Origin: Sodiomyces alkalinus F11
Taxonomy: Eukaryota; Ascomycota; Sordariomycetes; Glomerellales; Plectosphaerellaceae
DNA: 64,000 bases
Reading direction: 5' to 3'
NCBI RefSeq assembly: GCF_003711515.1
Contig: NW_021167079.1
Span: 1,849,471 to 1,913,470 of the forward strand
This document shows positions 22,447-34,700 of this stretch, piece by piece. Position 1 is the stretch's first letter. The number at the start of each line of letters is the position of its first letter. The notes beneath the pieces were generated by a model. The model saw nothing but the letters and a program-made list of their open reading frames with translations. It made no database searches and had not been told where the DNA came from. The translations under genes and the position numbers were made by a program.

Positions 22447-25400
22447 ATGACGTACAGGTCACATCCTCTCAGGCAATCGCAAACCTTGGAACCCTCAAGC
22501 GCCGTCAATCGTCAACCTTCTACTGCATCATCGTCAGCCTCTTCCGGCTACTCCGACACTTCGGCCCGTAGCCGCGCAAGCACACAATATTCTTCTGCCT
22601 CGAGCGGGTATGCAGCACACGTCCATAAGCGCGGCCTGAGCGAGATTTCTCCTTCGACTCATACATCGAGCCACGCAATGTTCGGTCTCGACCCCGCCAA
22701 GTCTAAGAAGGAAGAACCGGAAAATATATACAACATGGCCCGCCAGTCGCTGCGCCCACTGCCGCAGCCTCCTGCACCTGGTATCCCGGATTCTGTCCCT
22801 TCCCCTCCTCGGCATCTTCAACGTCATGACCGTGGTCAGAGCGTAGACATGGGCAAGCTTTCCTTGAACCACTACAATGACAGCAGCATCTCTCCAACCC
22901 AACCTTCGCGGACTCTAGTCATCAGGCCGAATTCCATGCTCCACACTCGATCCGATTCAGTCAACAAAGGTAGCGCTGCGCTTCCTCACTCGCATTCTCC
23001 TCTTGCGCCCCTGTCCCATTCCCACACGACTACCATCGAGCGGCCCGATCTTCAGAAACTGGGTCGATCGTCCACCAGTCACTTCCGAACATTGTCACGG
23101 TTAGCGCAGTCCGAGTCCACCGAAGAATTCAAGATCAACGAGCCGGCGGAAGAGGTTGTGGGCTTGCGGGGACGGCGCAGGCTGCAGAGGGACAAGAATC
23201 GCACCGCACAAAGGGGGGCGGGCTACGGCTGGGAGGGCCGCAACTGGATGGACAAGCAACGCCAATTTCTCCAGGCGTACGAGTATCTCTGCCACATTGG
23301 CGAGGCCAAAGAGTGGATCGAGGACGTCATTCACAGGCCCATTCCTCCCATCGCTGAGTTGGAAGAGGCACTCCGGGATGGCGTAACCCTCGCCGAGGTC
23401 GTTGAGGCCTTGAACCCGGACAGACGGTTTCGAATATTCCGACACCAGAAGCTACAATTCCGCCATTCAGACAACATCGCCATATTCTTCCGCTACCTGG
23501 ATGAGGTCGATCTCCCCGATCTTTTCCGCTTCGAGCTCATCGACCTGTACGAAAAGAAGAACATCCCCAAAGTCATTTATTGCATCCATGCTCTCAGTTG
23601 GCTGTTGTTCAGAAAAGGAATCGTCGATTTTCGTATCGGAAACCTCGTCGGCCAACTTGAGTTCGAGCACCACGAACTTGAGGCCATGCAGAAAGGCCTT
23701 GATAAGCTTGGGGTTAATATGCCCAGTTTCGGAAATATGGGAGCCGACTTTGGCGTCGAACCCGAGCCAGAGCCCGAGGAGACCGAAGAGGAACGCATCG
23801 AAAGGGAGCTGGCTGGGAACGAGGAGTCGGTTGCGGAGCTGCAGGCGCAGATACGGGGAGCCATGGCGCGGATGAAGCTCGGGGACATTATGCAGCATCT
23901 CTGGAGCTCGGAAGACTCGCTCATCGACCTACAGTCCCGGATACGAGGCGATTGGACCCGGCAAATTATGGGTTATAGGCTCCGGATGAGGAAGTTTGCC
24001 GTCAACCTGCAGAGCTCGGCGCGAGGTTTCATCGTCCGGAGGCGACTCGCCAACAAGGAGAGGTTCTGGAAGATGCTGGAGCCTGACATCTTGGAGCTGC
24101 AGAGTCTCATTCGGGCTAAGAAAGTTCGCGACGAGGTTCGATACTCCAAATCTCAGTTGGCGCACTGTGAAGGGCCCATTCGGGAGGTCCAGGCAGTGTT
24201 TCAGGGCTTCTTGGTTCGCAAGAAGCTGGGTGCTCAGCGGCGGGAGACGACAAAAACATCTGCCGATGTCCGACGACTCCAGGCAGCTGCCCGTGGCATG
24301 CTGTTGCGATTCCGCGTGGACAATGACAAGCAACTCCTTCATCGACAGGCCGAGGCCGTGAGTCTACTGCAGGCTGCTGCGAGGGCATGCATGGCTCGAG
24401 ATAAGCTGGCTCGTGAGCAGAACCAGCTTCAGGCCTTTGGTCCTCAGTGGACGGCGCTTCAAGCTCTGCTGCGCGGACACGTGACACGATCAGGCGTGCG
24501 AGCAATGAAAACGGACCTGCGCCAGCACTCACCCAACGTCGAGTCCCTTCAAGCCTTCATCCGGGCGGCAGCTGTGCGACGAGAGGTCGCCCAAACGCTG
24601 GAGGATCTTCGAAGCAATGAGGAGGCCATCACCAGTCTCCAGGGCTGGGTTCGCGGCATGGCGGTTAGGCGTCAGGTTGCTCGCGACGTCAACGACCTAG
24701 CGCGGGCCGAATCTCAGATTACTCGATTGCAAAGTCGCATCCGGGGTTACCTTTACCGCCAACGACATTCCCAAATCCTGGACGAGCTCGGTTCCCATGC
24801 TCCAGAAGTATCTGTGCTCCAAGCGCTAGCACGAGGCGCGATGGTCAGGGAAGAGGTCGGCCTGGTCATGTCGGAGCTGGAAGCAGAGGAAGAGTCCATC
24901 ATTGCCATCCAGACGGCTGCAAGAGCCCACCTCGTCCGTGTCAAGTACGCCGAGAAGCAACGATACTTCAACGAGAATATGCAGAAAGTCATCAAGATCC
25001 AGAGTTTCGTCAGAGCCAAGATTCAAGGCGAGGCGTATAAGAGTCTGACCTCAGGAAAGAACCCGCCGGTCGGTGCGGTGAAGAACTTTGTGCATCTCCT
25101 CAACGACAGCGACTTCGACTTCAACGAGGAGGTGGAATTCGAGCGACTGCGAAAGACGGTTGTTCAGCAGGTCAGGCAGAACGAGATGCTCGAACAATAT
25201 ATTGACCAACTGGACATCAAGATCGCCCTCCTCGTCAAGAACAAGATCACGCTAGACGAAGTCGTCCGACACCAGAGCAACTACGGCAGCCATTCCATAG
25301 GTCTCCTGGCCAATTCTTCCATCTCCTCGGCAAACCAGTTCGACCTGAAGGCGCTGAATAAAAGTTCCAGGAAGAAGTTGGAGTCTTATCAGCAACTGTT

Positions 25401-27581
25401 CTTCAATCTGCAGACACAGCCGCAGTACCTCGCTCGCCTGTTCAAACGGATTAGGGAGCAGGGGACTCCCGAGAAAGAGTGCAAGCGGATCGAGCACCTC
25501 ATGATGGGTCTCTTCGGATATGCCCAGAAGAGGAGAGAGGAATATTACCTCTTGAAGCTCATCTCTCGGTCTATTCGGGAAGAGGTCGAGAGCTCTCGCG
25601 ATCTGGGCGAATATCTGCGGGGCACGTACTTCTGGTCCAAGTTGCTGTCAAACTACACTCGATCGCCTCGAGACCGGAAGTATCTTCGTGATATGCTCGG
25701 TCCCTTGGTTCGCGACAACATTGTTGAGGACCCGGCGCTCGACCTGGAGAGCGACCCCCTCCAGATTTACCGTGGAGCGATCAACAACGAAGAGCTGCGG
25801 ACTGGACGGCCGAGTCGTCGGCCACTGGACGTTCCCCGGGAGGTGGCTATCCGAGATCCGGAGACCAGGGACCTCTTTATCGACCACCTACGAGATTTGC
25901 GGGAGGTTTGCGACCAGTATCTGTTCGCGCTGGAAGATTTGCTTCCCAGGATGCCCTACGGCCTGCGGCTCGTGGCGCGGCAGTTGTTCGAGGCCCTTTG
26001 TGACCATTTCAGGAGGGAGCCTCAACACGTCCTCCTGCAGGTTGTGATGAACTGGCTCTGGAAGTTCTACTTTCAGCCAGCCGTGATCGCTCCGGAGAAT
26101 GTCGGTGTCATCGAGAAGCAGCTGAGCCCTCTCCAAAAGCGCAATCTTGGAGAGGTGGCCAAGGTGCTGGGCCAAATCGCGTCCGGGCGACCATTCGGAG
26201 GCGAGAACGTCTACTTGCAGCCCCTGAACGCGTTCGTGGGAGAGTCGATGGACAGGTTAATCCACCTCACCCACCAGATCATCTCCGTCCCGGATGCGGA
26301 GAGGACATTCGACATTGACGAGTTCAACGACCTCTACGCCAAAAACAAGCCGACTCTGTACATCAAACTCACCGACATCTTCGCCATCCACAGCCTTGTC
26401 GCCTCGGAGCTTCCGTACATGAGCCCGAACCGAGACGATGCCCTGCGGGAGATCATGCAGGATCTTGGCAGCGCAAAGAGCAATGAGAGCGAGATGGTGG
26501 CGGCCGGGTCGTCGGATATCCAGATGTTCCTGACGCCCAAGTTGCACGACGTTGACGATCCGGACGCAGTTATTAAGGCACTGTTCATGGAGACGAAGCG
26601 CTGCGTCTTGTACATTATCAGGGTGCAGACCGGGACGAACCTCTTGGAGATTCTCGTCAAGCCCATTAGCCCGGAGGACGAGTACAGGTGGCAAGCCGTG
26701 GTCGGGGCCGACTTCGCTGCCGATGGCGCCACGAGGGGGGCGTATTCGGATGTCAACATGGTGGACGTGACACGCATGAGCTACTACGAGCTCAAGCGTA
26801 CGGCGTTGGAGAACGTGCTGAGGCTGGAGAAGATGGGCCGGATTTCCAAGCACAACCATTACCAGGACATCCTCAACGCCATCGCACTCGATATTCGGAC
26901 GAAGAGTCGCCGGCGGGTTCAGCGGCAGCGCGAGCTCGAAGGCGTCCGAATGACGCTCTCCAACCTCCACGAGAAAGCCAAGTACCTGGAACAGCAGCGG
27001 AAGAGTTATGACGACTACATCGAATCTGCCATGGCGACATTGCAAAAGAACAAGGGGTGAGCGGTTCCCCTTTTTTTCTTTTTTCTTTTCTTTTTTTTTC
27101 TTTTTTTTGTTGTTTGTTTAAACGGTCCTAGCCGGATCAATGTTCTGGGGTCTGGGACTTGCTAACCGTGTTTCCCCCCTTCTTTCTTAGGAAAAAACGC
27201 TTCCTCCTGCCTTTCACGAAGCAATACAACCACCAGCGCGAGCTGGAACGCAGCGGGCGCGTCCCCAAATTTGGCAGCTACAAGTACAGCGCCCGGGCGC
27301 TCTCGGACAAGGGCGTCCTCGTAACATGGAGCGGCGTCAGCGAACGTGACTGGGACAAGATCAACCTCACCATCAGCTGCGACGAGGTGGGCATCTTCTC
27401 CATCGAGGGGTCGCGAGGTCACATCCAGATTCCCGGCGCCAGCGCCCTCGTGCCCATCGAGGATCTGCTGCAGGCTCAATTCGAGGCGCACCAGTTTATG
27501 AACTTGTTTGAGGGGGCCTTGAAGCTCAACGTGAACCTCTTGCTTCATCTTCTCTATAAGAAGTTCTACCGGACGCAGTGA
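22447..27581 (+). CDS. IQGAP-family Ras GTPase-activating-like protein (Iqg1/Rng2/SepG type)
   Basis: Scaffold of the contractile actin ring, needed for septation. Two exons, 22447-27056 and 27191-27581, joined as KNKG|KKRFLLPF; 1666 aa. The N-terminal 265 residues are disordered Ser-rich sequence. A calponin-homology actin-binding domain covers about 275-395 (FLQAYEYLCHIGEAKEWIEDV..ALSWLLFRKG). At least ten IQ-like repeats follow at about 455-865, each with xLQxxxRGxxxRxx cores (for example SLQGWVRGMAVRRQV), predicted to bind calmodulin-type light chains. The GTPase-activating-like domain covers about 1010-1320 and the IQGAP C-terminal domain about 1490-1660. An arginine sits where canonical RasGAPs have the catalytic finger (EYLRGTYFWSKLL). 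The order CH-IQ-GRD-RGCt is diagnostic. There is no WW domain, as expected for fungal members. Confidence 0.96.
27067..27118 (+). promoter_or_regulatory. Uridine-rich tract directly downstream of the IQGAP 5' splice site
   Basis: Within the 134-nt last intron (27057-27190), an almost uninterrupted T tract starts ten bases after the donor GTGAGC. Tracts in this position are known binding sites for TIA-1/Nam8-type splicing factors; a role here is inference. Confidence 0.4.
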
Positions 27582-28280
27582 TGATGGAAATTGCTTGTTC
27601 GACCTTTTCTTTTTCCTTTTTTTTTTCTTTTCTTTTCCCTTCCCCCATCCTCTCCTTAACTTTCTGTTCCTTTTGTTTTGGCTGCTTCGGCACGGCAGCG
27701 TTGGTTCTTTCTTCTTCAAATACTTCCGCATTGTTGGCTTCACGCTCTGGCGTGTCTAGAGTGTAATAGGGATTTGAGGAGTGCCACTTGTTGCCGCTTC
27801 TGGTTTTTGCATTGCAGGTTTGCCGGAACGGGATTTGATGGATGAGTGACCATGATCTTTATTTATCAACCCAACCCTGGGACCAATGGAGACCTCGACA
27901 GGTCTGGGGGGGTGGTGTTCTCGGGTTTAATGAAATGGGATGGAGAAGACGAAGGAGTATGTGTGCAACTGGGAGTTCTTTGTTCCCTCTTTGGGGGGGT
28001 CGCAGTCCGAGAGGGGGAAAAAATGAGGGACTAACTAGGATGAGGAAACATCGGCTTTCGTCCCTCCATATGTCGTGTTCGCTTTGTTTTTCAGGAACGA
28101 GGGTCAAGATTCTGCATGATCGCCTGGTGTTCGACTCAATCTACGGAATAACGTAAAAATACGCCAGATCTACGTTGTACTCCGCACCGTGAGTGCAGCG
28201 GTCTTACAAATAGAGGACGCCATGCGAAGAAACAAAAAAAAAAAGATATTCCCCATGGTCCCGGGAACGGATATTATGGT
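27582..28280. other. Spacer between IQGAP gene and tRNA
   Basis: 3' region of the IQGAP gene, beginning with a T-rich stretch at about 27600-27680. No gene seen. Confidence 0.5.
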
Positions 28281-28363
28281 TGACAAGAGTGGGATTCGAA
28301 CCCACGCCTATTACTAGACCAGCACCTGAAGCTGGCGCCTTAGACCAACTCGGCCATCTTGCC
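28281..28363 (-). tRNA. tRNA-Leu(CAG)
   Basis: 83 nt, folding by eye into a class II tRNA. The acceptor stem GGCAAGA pairs with TCTTGTC (one G-U), discriminator A. The D-arm region is GCCGAGTTGGTCTAAGGC. The anticodon arm is CCAGC-TTCAGGT-GCTGG with anticodon CAG, followed by a long variable arm TCTAGTAATAG. The T arm is CGTGGGTTCGAATCCCACT-like with the TTCGAAT loop. The long variable arm and TTCAGGT loop support leucine (codon CUG). There is no intron: the anticodon loop has exactly seven bases. A- and B-box promoter elements are internal. Confidence 0.95.
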
Positions 28364-28578
28364 ATGAAAATCCATGCCGGGAATAAGCATTGTATCACCA
28401 TCGCCACTGTCACAGACAGGGTCCAAACTGACGCTATCCATAATTTCATAATTTACGGACGGTGATTGTATTGTTTTATCTCCACCTCCGATGACTGAAT
28501 GGTCGTGAGATTCTTCACGTCCTACATACTTGCAAATTGTCATATTATCATACAGTGAGAACTCCGCGGATATATATG

Positions 28579-28601
28579 CCCCCCGGGGGGGGGGGGGGGG
28601 G
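28579..28601. repeat. C6G17 homopolymer run
   Basis: Six C followed by seventeen G. The true length may be uncertain, because homopolymers of this size are prone to sequencing and assembly error. Confidence 0.9.
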
Positions 28602-28944
28602 CGTCACAGTCGGTAAACTGCCAAGACGCCCTGCTCAGTGAATGATGGGTAGATTCAACGAAAAGTTGATAGCAGCCCATACATGGTAGACCATACCCGT
28701 CGAGATGTTTCCGACAACGTTGAAAGAACTGTCAATTTTTTTTTTATGTTTTTGGCTTCAAATGGGACAAAACCGACCGCAGAGCAGCAGACCTGCCGAG
28801 CTGGGCGTTTCATTACCGCACAATAGATAACAGAATTAAACAGGCGAAAATAAAAACGACCACATGTCAGACCAATGTAGGAATAAGTGTGAGTAGTTGC
28901 GCCGGGACATAGCTGAATATCAATCAAGACAATGCAATTATGCG

Positions 28945-28971
28945 TCGCTCGCTCGCTCGCTCGCTCTCGCT
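28945..28971. repeat. TCGC microsatellite
   Basis: About five tandem TCGC units, then an imperfect CTCGCT copy, in the spacer upstream of nothing obvious. Confidence 0.9.
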
Positions 28972-29323
28972 ATGGCTGGGGGTTGGGTAATCAACTCGCT
29001 ACAGAGGAATACTTCGGTTGTGTTGAAGATTCCATGGTGGTGATGTGGATGGCCGATTGGCCGTCCTCGACGACATTTGTGCTGTGAGAATGGCGCTGAC
29101 ATATGTGCTGGCTTAATAGTGGTGTGAAATTGATGCGCGTTTGCTTGACAGTCGCTGAACTGCCGCCGATCGACATCGGGTCTTTCGGAAAATGCGCAGT
29201 CAGACGGTAGCATGACGGACACGGCTTATATCCCGATCAGGCCTTTCCCATTGCGCAAGGAGGGCCCCGGATGTAAAGCCTTGTTCTTGCGGTGTTCATC
29301 TTGTCTTATTATTCGGGGACCCC

Positions 29324-31788
29324 TCATCGCACTCGTTTGCCGTCGATGTATTTAGGGCTGCGGCCCTCGTAATACGGATCGGGTGCCTGCTGCTGTTTTC
29401 GTGCCTCGTATATCATGCGCTCCTCCTCATCGAGGGAGAAGGCCTTCTTCAGCCACCCCAACGCGCTGCGCTTCTTCTTGAGTTTCTTGTCGCCGTTGAC
29501 GGTTTGCGAGTCATAGGTCATTGTCGTGACAGTACTGAGCATGCTTGCACCGCCCATCCTCGACGGCGCATTGCGCTGATGGCCCGGCCGGTACATCGGT
29601 GGCGGAGTCTGTGACTGGAGAGGTCGAGGCGCTGCCCCGGCCGTGAGAGGACGCTGTTGGAGTGGCGAATGAGGGCTCGCCTGGACAGGCCGGTAAAATT
29701 GTTGTTGATCTGATCGCGGGGAGGCCATGACGGGTGGCCGGATAGGGGGGGACATGTCCGCCAAGGCGCTGTAGCGTGGACGTTGGTCATCAGACCCGTA
29801 GGCCGAGTCGGGGGATTGCCGAGACGCGTATGTCGGACGCTCAAATTCCGCAGGATGCGGCTGGGGAATCTGTATGGATTCTGGCGGCGTTGTCTTGAGC
29901 GAGACGCGTTGACGGAGAGACGTTTTCTTGGCCAGGTTCTGTTCAGATCTACTCGCCATAAGGGTCGGCCTCTCCCTCTCCCTGTCCCTCACCATGGGAG
30001 AGGGCAAGGGCTCCGGGGGCTGTGGCGTGTAGGTGCGTGGTTGCAGGATGAAAAGGGGCGAATCCTCCACCACCGCATCAGAGCCAGCATAGGCGTCCGA
30101 GTTGGCGATCGACTCGGAAAATGAGCTTTGGCTGGGGTTGCGAGTGAGCCTCGGCGATAGATGAGTTGGCGGTTTGGGGAAGGATAACATCGGAGACTCG
30201 GCCTTGTTCAACGGAACGTCATAATGTGTCGATTCAGGGTTGGGCTGGGTGATGCTAGGGGCTGACGCGAAGCCATGTGGGCTATCCGCCCGGATCGTCG
30301 ACCGATCCCCGCTTGCTGATGAGGCACGAGAGGATGATACCCTCGAGTTTGAGCCACACTCGGCTTCGGTCGATATCTCTTGTAACGGTATGGTAAAGGG
30401 AGGAATATTGGTCTACAGGGAAACGATGTTAGTGTTTAGTTGTTGGTTTTTCAAGCGTGCTGAACAACCAAGGTGAAAAGGAAAAGAGAAGAAAAAAGGA
30501 GGAAAAAAACCAATCTCACCCATGTTCTGCGGCTGACCTCGCCGGCCTTGCTGCTAATCTCGGCCACTATTTGCGTGAGTCTCATCACAAGAGTGTTTAC
30601 TTCCTTGCCCCGGGCCTCCATATCCGCAAATGCATTGAACCAGCCCTCCGTGTTGCCCTTCATGGCCTCGTAGATGTCGAGCACATCCGGGCGGTCGCGG
30701 CGCCAGGTCCCGTCCTTCTGTTGCGCCAGGTAGAGGGCGAAGTCCCGAGCCGAAGTGAGACCCTGCTGGACATCTTTATCGTACTGCCCGAGCAGGATAT
30801 TGGTGCGGGCGATGATGTGCTCAATCTTCTCGTTGCCCTCGACGATCTGAAGGCGGAAATTCCGGTCCTCGAGCAGCTTCTCGAATACGTCGATGTTTTC
30901 CATGGGCAGGCGCAGATAGTCGATGCGTTCCTGTAGGTCGGTGCTAGCTTCCTGCAAGTCCTCCATGGCGACCTCGAGGAACTCGTCCACCTCGTCGATG
31001 TGGCCCTGCAATATATTGACGACCTGGGCCGTGCTGTTGGCCATGCCGTTGAGAAGCAGATATACTCCGAAAGAGATCTGGGCCATCAGCTTGTGGAGCT
31101 CATGCTGTTGCTGGCCGGGGCGGTACCGCCAGTTGGCGCTGTAAAGCTCTTCATCGCGTTCCTGGCTGATGAGCTCTTCGCGGCGGGCTTTGGCATCGCC
31201 GAAACGAACTTTGGGCTTGGAGGCGGGTTTTCCATCTGTGACCTCGAGCAGAGACTCGGCAAAGGCGCCTTGCATTGAGGGGATGGGGTGGAGAGGGACA
31301 TTCGAATGGGCGGTCGGGACCTGATTGACGGCACGGCGTGGATCTCGCGGAGGTGGAATGCGCGGCGGTTCGGAAGTGGTGGGTGTCTTCTCAGCATCGC
31401 TTCCAGCGGCCTGTTGAGCGGCGGCGTCTTCACTGGGGCCTTCGTCGTGGTCTTCATTGTTGTCCTTGCCCACTCTGATGTTCTGATGACTCAAGTGATT
31501 CGCTTCCTCCGCTTTTCCCTCTCTTGGTGGTCTGACAATAGTCACCGGGACGGCCCGTATCTCCCCTGTGTGTTCTGTAGGTTCCCGTCCGGCATCGGGC
31601 AAGTCGTCGGACGCATCTGAGTCGCTCGAGTCTTCCCAGGATCGATCGGCATCCTTACTTCCGGGCACAAACGTGGACTGGTCTAGGGTGGAAGGCGGGA
31701 GGAGGACGGGAGCGGGAAGATTGAAGCTCAGGTCGAGGGTATTGCCGGCCCCGAAGGACAGACGAGAGAACTCGGCGGAAGCGGTCAT
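29324..31788 (-). CDS. Uncharacterised fungal coiled-coil protein (785 aa)
   Basis: Two exons: 31788-30520 and 30412-29324, joined after a Trp codon (SRRTW|TNIPPF). The ATG at 31788 (MTASAEFSRLSFG) is the first in frame. Residues 1-215 are disordered and acidic to Pro-rich. Residues about 225-420 form a conserved-looking helical domain, with LLLNGMANSTAQVVNILQGH, EFLEVAMEDLQEASTDLQER, IEHIIARTNILLGQYDKDV and DVLDIYEAMKGNTEGWFNAF; long amphipathic heptads suggest coiled coils. Residues about 430-785 are a Ser/Pro/Gln-rich tail ending in a basic patch (KKLKKKRSALGWLKKAFSL) that could be a membrane-binding amphipathic helix or a nuclear signal. I believe the helical domain is shared by hypothetical proteins of other Pezizomycotina, but no function is known to me. 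The 107-nt intron, if retained, changes the C-terminus to a hydrophobic tail. Confidence 0.8.
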
Positions 31789-34700
31789 GGCGGATACCTG
31801 GGAGATAGGCGTGGTTATGTAGGGGCGGGCTTTCGTGCGACCGGTATCCAATATCGACTACTCTGGAAGGAGGGGGGGAAGGGAATAGCATAGGCTCGGT
31901 AGGGTGCCCAGTGAGTGGCTGGCTTGAGAGCGAAGTGAGGCCAGCCGGAAGAATAGAGGTGAAAGGTCAATGGTGCTAGTTCGTATGCGGGAAGCCGGGC
32001 GGCGGCGGGTGTCTTCGAGTTCGAGGGCTTCGGCGATGAGTATGGCGTTCCTGGTGCAACCAACGGCAATGACGGAGAGATGCAGCGGTCCAGTCGGGAC
32101 CCCAGCTTGGAGAAAAAGAAGCGAAAAAAGAATAAAGGAAGAGGAATGTCTCGAAGGTCACCGGAGTACAATGATTTCCGGGCAGGGGAGAGGCCCAGGG
32201 GCTGCAGCCTCGAGGTGCTCGCTTCAGAAGTCTCCCAGAGCCATCATGGAGACTTGTGTGGCTTTCCCCTCCAACCCTCGTATGTAATTTTTTTTGCTCG
32301 TTTTCGTCGAGAACTCGAAGGAGGAGACTGAGAGCTCGGCGTGGATTTGACCCTTTTAGACAGCGACGGCCACGTTTACTACGATTAGAACTCGGAGACG
32401 GACGCCGGGGAAAGACGACCGGTCGAGATGTTTGCCGGATGTATAAGGTGTTGAAGGACAAGAGAACTCCTGAAAAAGAAGAAGAACGATAAGGAGGCAG
32501 TGTGAAGAAAGCGAGCGTAAGGGATGAGAACCTAAGGGGTTCAGCGCTCGAAGAGAAGGGCGGAGAAGATGGTTAGTTGTGGTAGGTAGTATGGAGTAAG
32601 GTAGGTAGTTAAAAGGGGGGAGGAATTAGGGAATTTTGCACGTATGTACCTACGTACGTAAAATGGGACGGGGGTGGGAAGGATTAGAAGTTACTGTTGG
32701 TGCGAGGTTGGGAGTTACGACGTACGCGGGAAGTATCCGTACCGCGGAATAATTTAGGTACTTCGAATACCTTACCATGCTGTGCGAAAGAAAGGGTACC
32801 TTAGTTGGACCTGGGACGAGCTTCTTAGGTATAGATACTCAGCCACCTACCCATTATTAGATGAAGACTGGAGTACCTGGTACATATTGATCAATCAAGC
32901 GACGTAAATACCTACCTAAGGTACTTCATAGAGTCGTATTATTCAGACATACAAAGTACGAGCCACCATAGTTCTGCTGCCGGCTAAGGTAGATGAGAAG
33001 CAGGAGAAGAAGCAGGAGAAGAAGCCGGAGCAATGTCTGGAAACGTCAAAAGTCACGTTCAATGTAAAGGTGGAATTTGCTGCTTCGAATCTTTCTAATT
33101 AGTCGATACCCTCTACGCCCCTTGACCCAATTTTTAAGTGCCGAGTACCTATCCTTTCATTCTCCCCCAGTCTTGACAGAGTTAAGTTACTAGGAGAATA
33201 GGTACCCAAGGGAGTTCCCAGGCACTTCTATACAATGTTGATTATCCGTACGTCGTTCGAAGCACAATGTTTCGCGTCAAAAAGCATCTGCAACTCGCGT
33301 CCCTTTGTCTCTTGTGTCCTGGCCCCAGACGCTGGGCCGGGCCCACGCGCGAGTTGCGGACAAAAATGGGGCATTAGCGGGTCCTCTGGAACACCGAACC
33401 GCACTGAACCACGAAAACTGGTCTGGGTCTGGTCGGTGTGGGACGTGGACGTGGACGTGGGGACTTCTAACCGTCGTGCCTACAACGTACCTCGATCGCC
33501 CAGATCAGGCTGGTTCGCCGGCCAATGGGTAACAGGCTTTGCCAAATCTACGGTAGGCCAAAGGATTGCCCAGGCACGAAAATGCTAGCTCCATCGATAG
33601 CGAATAACCCAATCATGGCCTCGGGTCCGGTTCGTTACCGTTCCTTTTTCATCGTCGTCCCGAATTCCCCGCTCACAAGCCATGCGACCCTCGAGGTTGC
33701 GCTAAGAAAGGGGTGGGGGTGGAGGGAAGACCGGATTGGGGGTTGGGCGGGGGAACAGGAGGCAGGAGAGAAGAGAAGGCGAAGAAGAAGAAGAAGAAGA
33801 GGGCGAGAAGAAACACAGCTCGTCGCTAAGAACACCTTCAGACAGGTCGCACCAGTACAGATTCGGAGTACGGATTAATTACTTCCTTTGTACTTTGGGG
33901 GTACAAACATCCATCCATACTGTCCGTACCTTAGTTATCAGCGCCAGCAAACGGCCTTCTACGCCGTAGGGAATTCCTTCTGCTGGAAGCGCAAAGTCAC
34001 ACTCCAGCCGAGATTGATTTCTTCCAACTCCGCAATGTGAAGTATCGGGATCATTAATTACGAGGCACTTAGCACTGTAGCGCTATGGCCGGACAGCTTC
34101 ATGTTGTTCCTTACCTTACCTAAGGTATGTTACCTTATAAAGTACGAAAGTAATTACAAAGTATTTACCGAGTCTCCATACCTACTCCGCACTCGGTAAT
34201 TACACTCATCCATCCAAGCGTTTTATTCACGCCTTGCGCATAAGAGTCGAATTTCCTCCGGCCCTTGCTCCCTACCTAGGTAGCCTAGCCTCCTTGTGAG
34301 CCACAGAGCCTTGGCTTTTGTCTTCCTACAAGTACGAACGGAAGAAGTAAATAAAAGCAACAGAAGAAGAAGACGAAGAAGAAGAAGAAGAAAAAGGGCC
34401 CCTAAACGTATCAATTAATTCGGGGTCAACACGTGAAGGAGAACTGTCCTGGATCTTAGTGTCCAATGTAATTGAATCAGCCTGGGTTAAAAGAAAGAAT
34501 GTCTCTGCGTCCGAGATAAGTATGGAATAATCAACACGAAGTGCCTCACTCTCACCATTCCTTTACTCCGTACTAAGTCTTCGAAGTGGGAAGTATTCCG
34601 TACGAGTAGTAATTATCATGGTGCATCTGTTTCGTCTGTTTCGCATTATCCCACAGCACAGACGTACATTGTACGGCGAGAAAGAAGAGAACTTGGTTTC

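Larger units (their letters stand above)
28364..29323. other. Spacer with homopolymer and microsatellite
   Basis: Between the tRNA and the coiled-coil gene. It holds a C6G17 run at 28579-28601 and a TCGC repeat at 28945-28971. Open frames (up to 94 codons) have no resemblance. No gene seen. Confidence 0.5.

Noticed and set aside
26257..27045. 262-codon minus-strand frame opposite the IQGAP gene
   Set aside because: Shadow of the IQGAP coding strand; no resemblance, and it lies wholly within a well-supported exon.
33235..33588. 117-codon plus-strand frame in the 32-35 kb spacer
   Set aside because: ATG start but includes a GGACGTGGACGTGG repeat, no resemblance, no nearby splice partners; chance is more likely.
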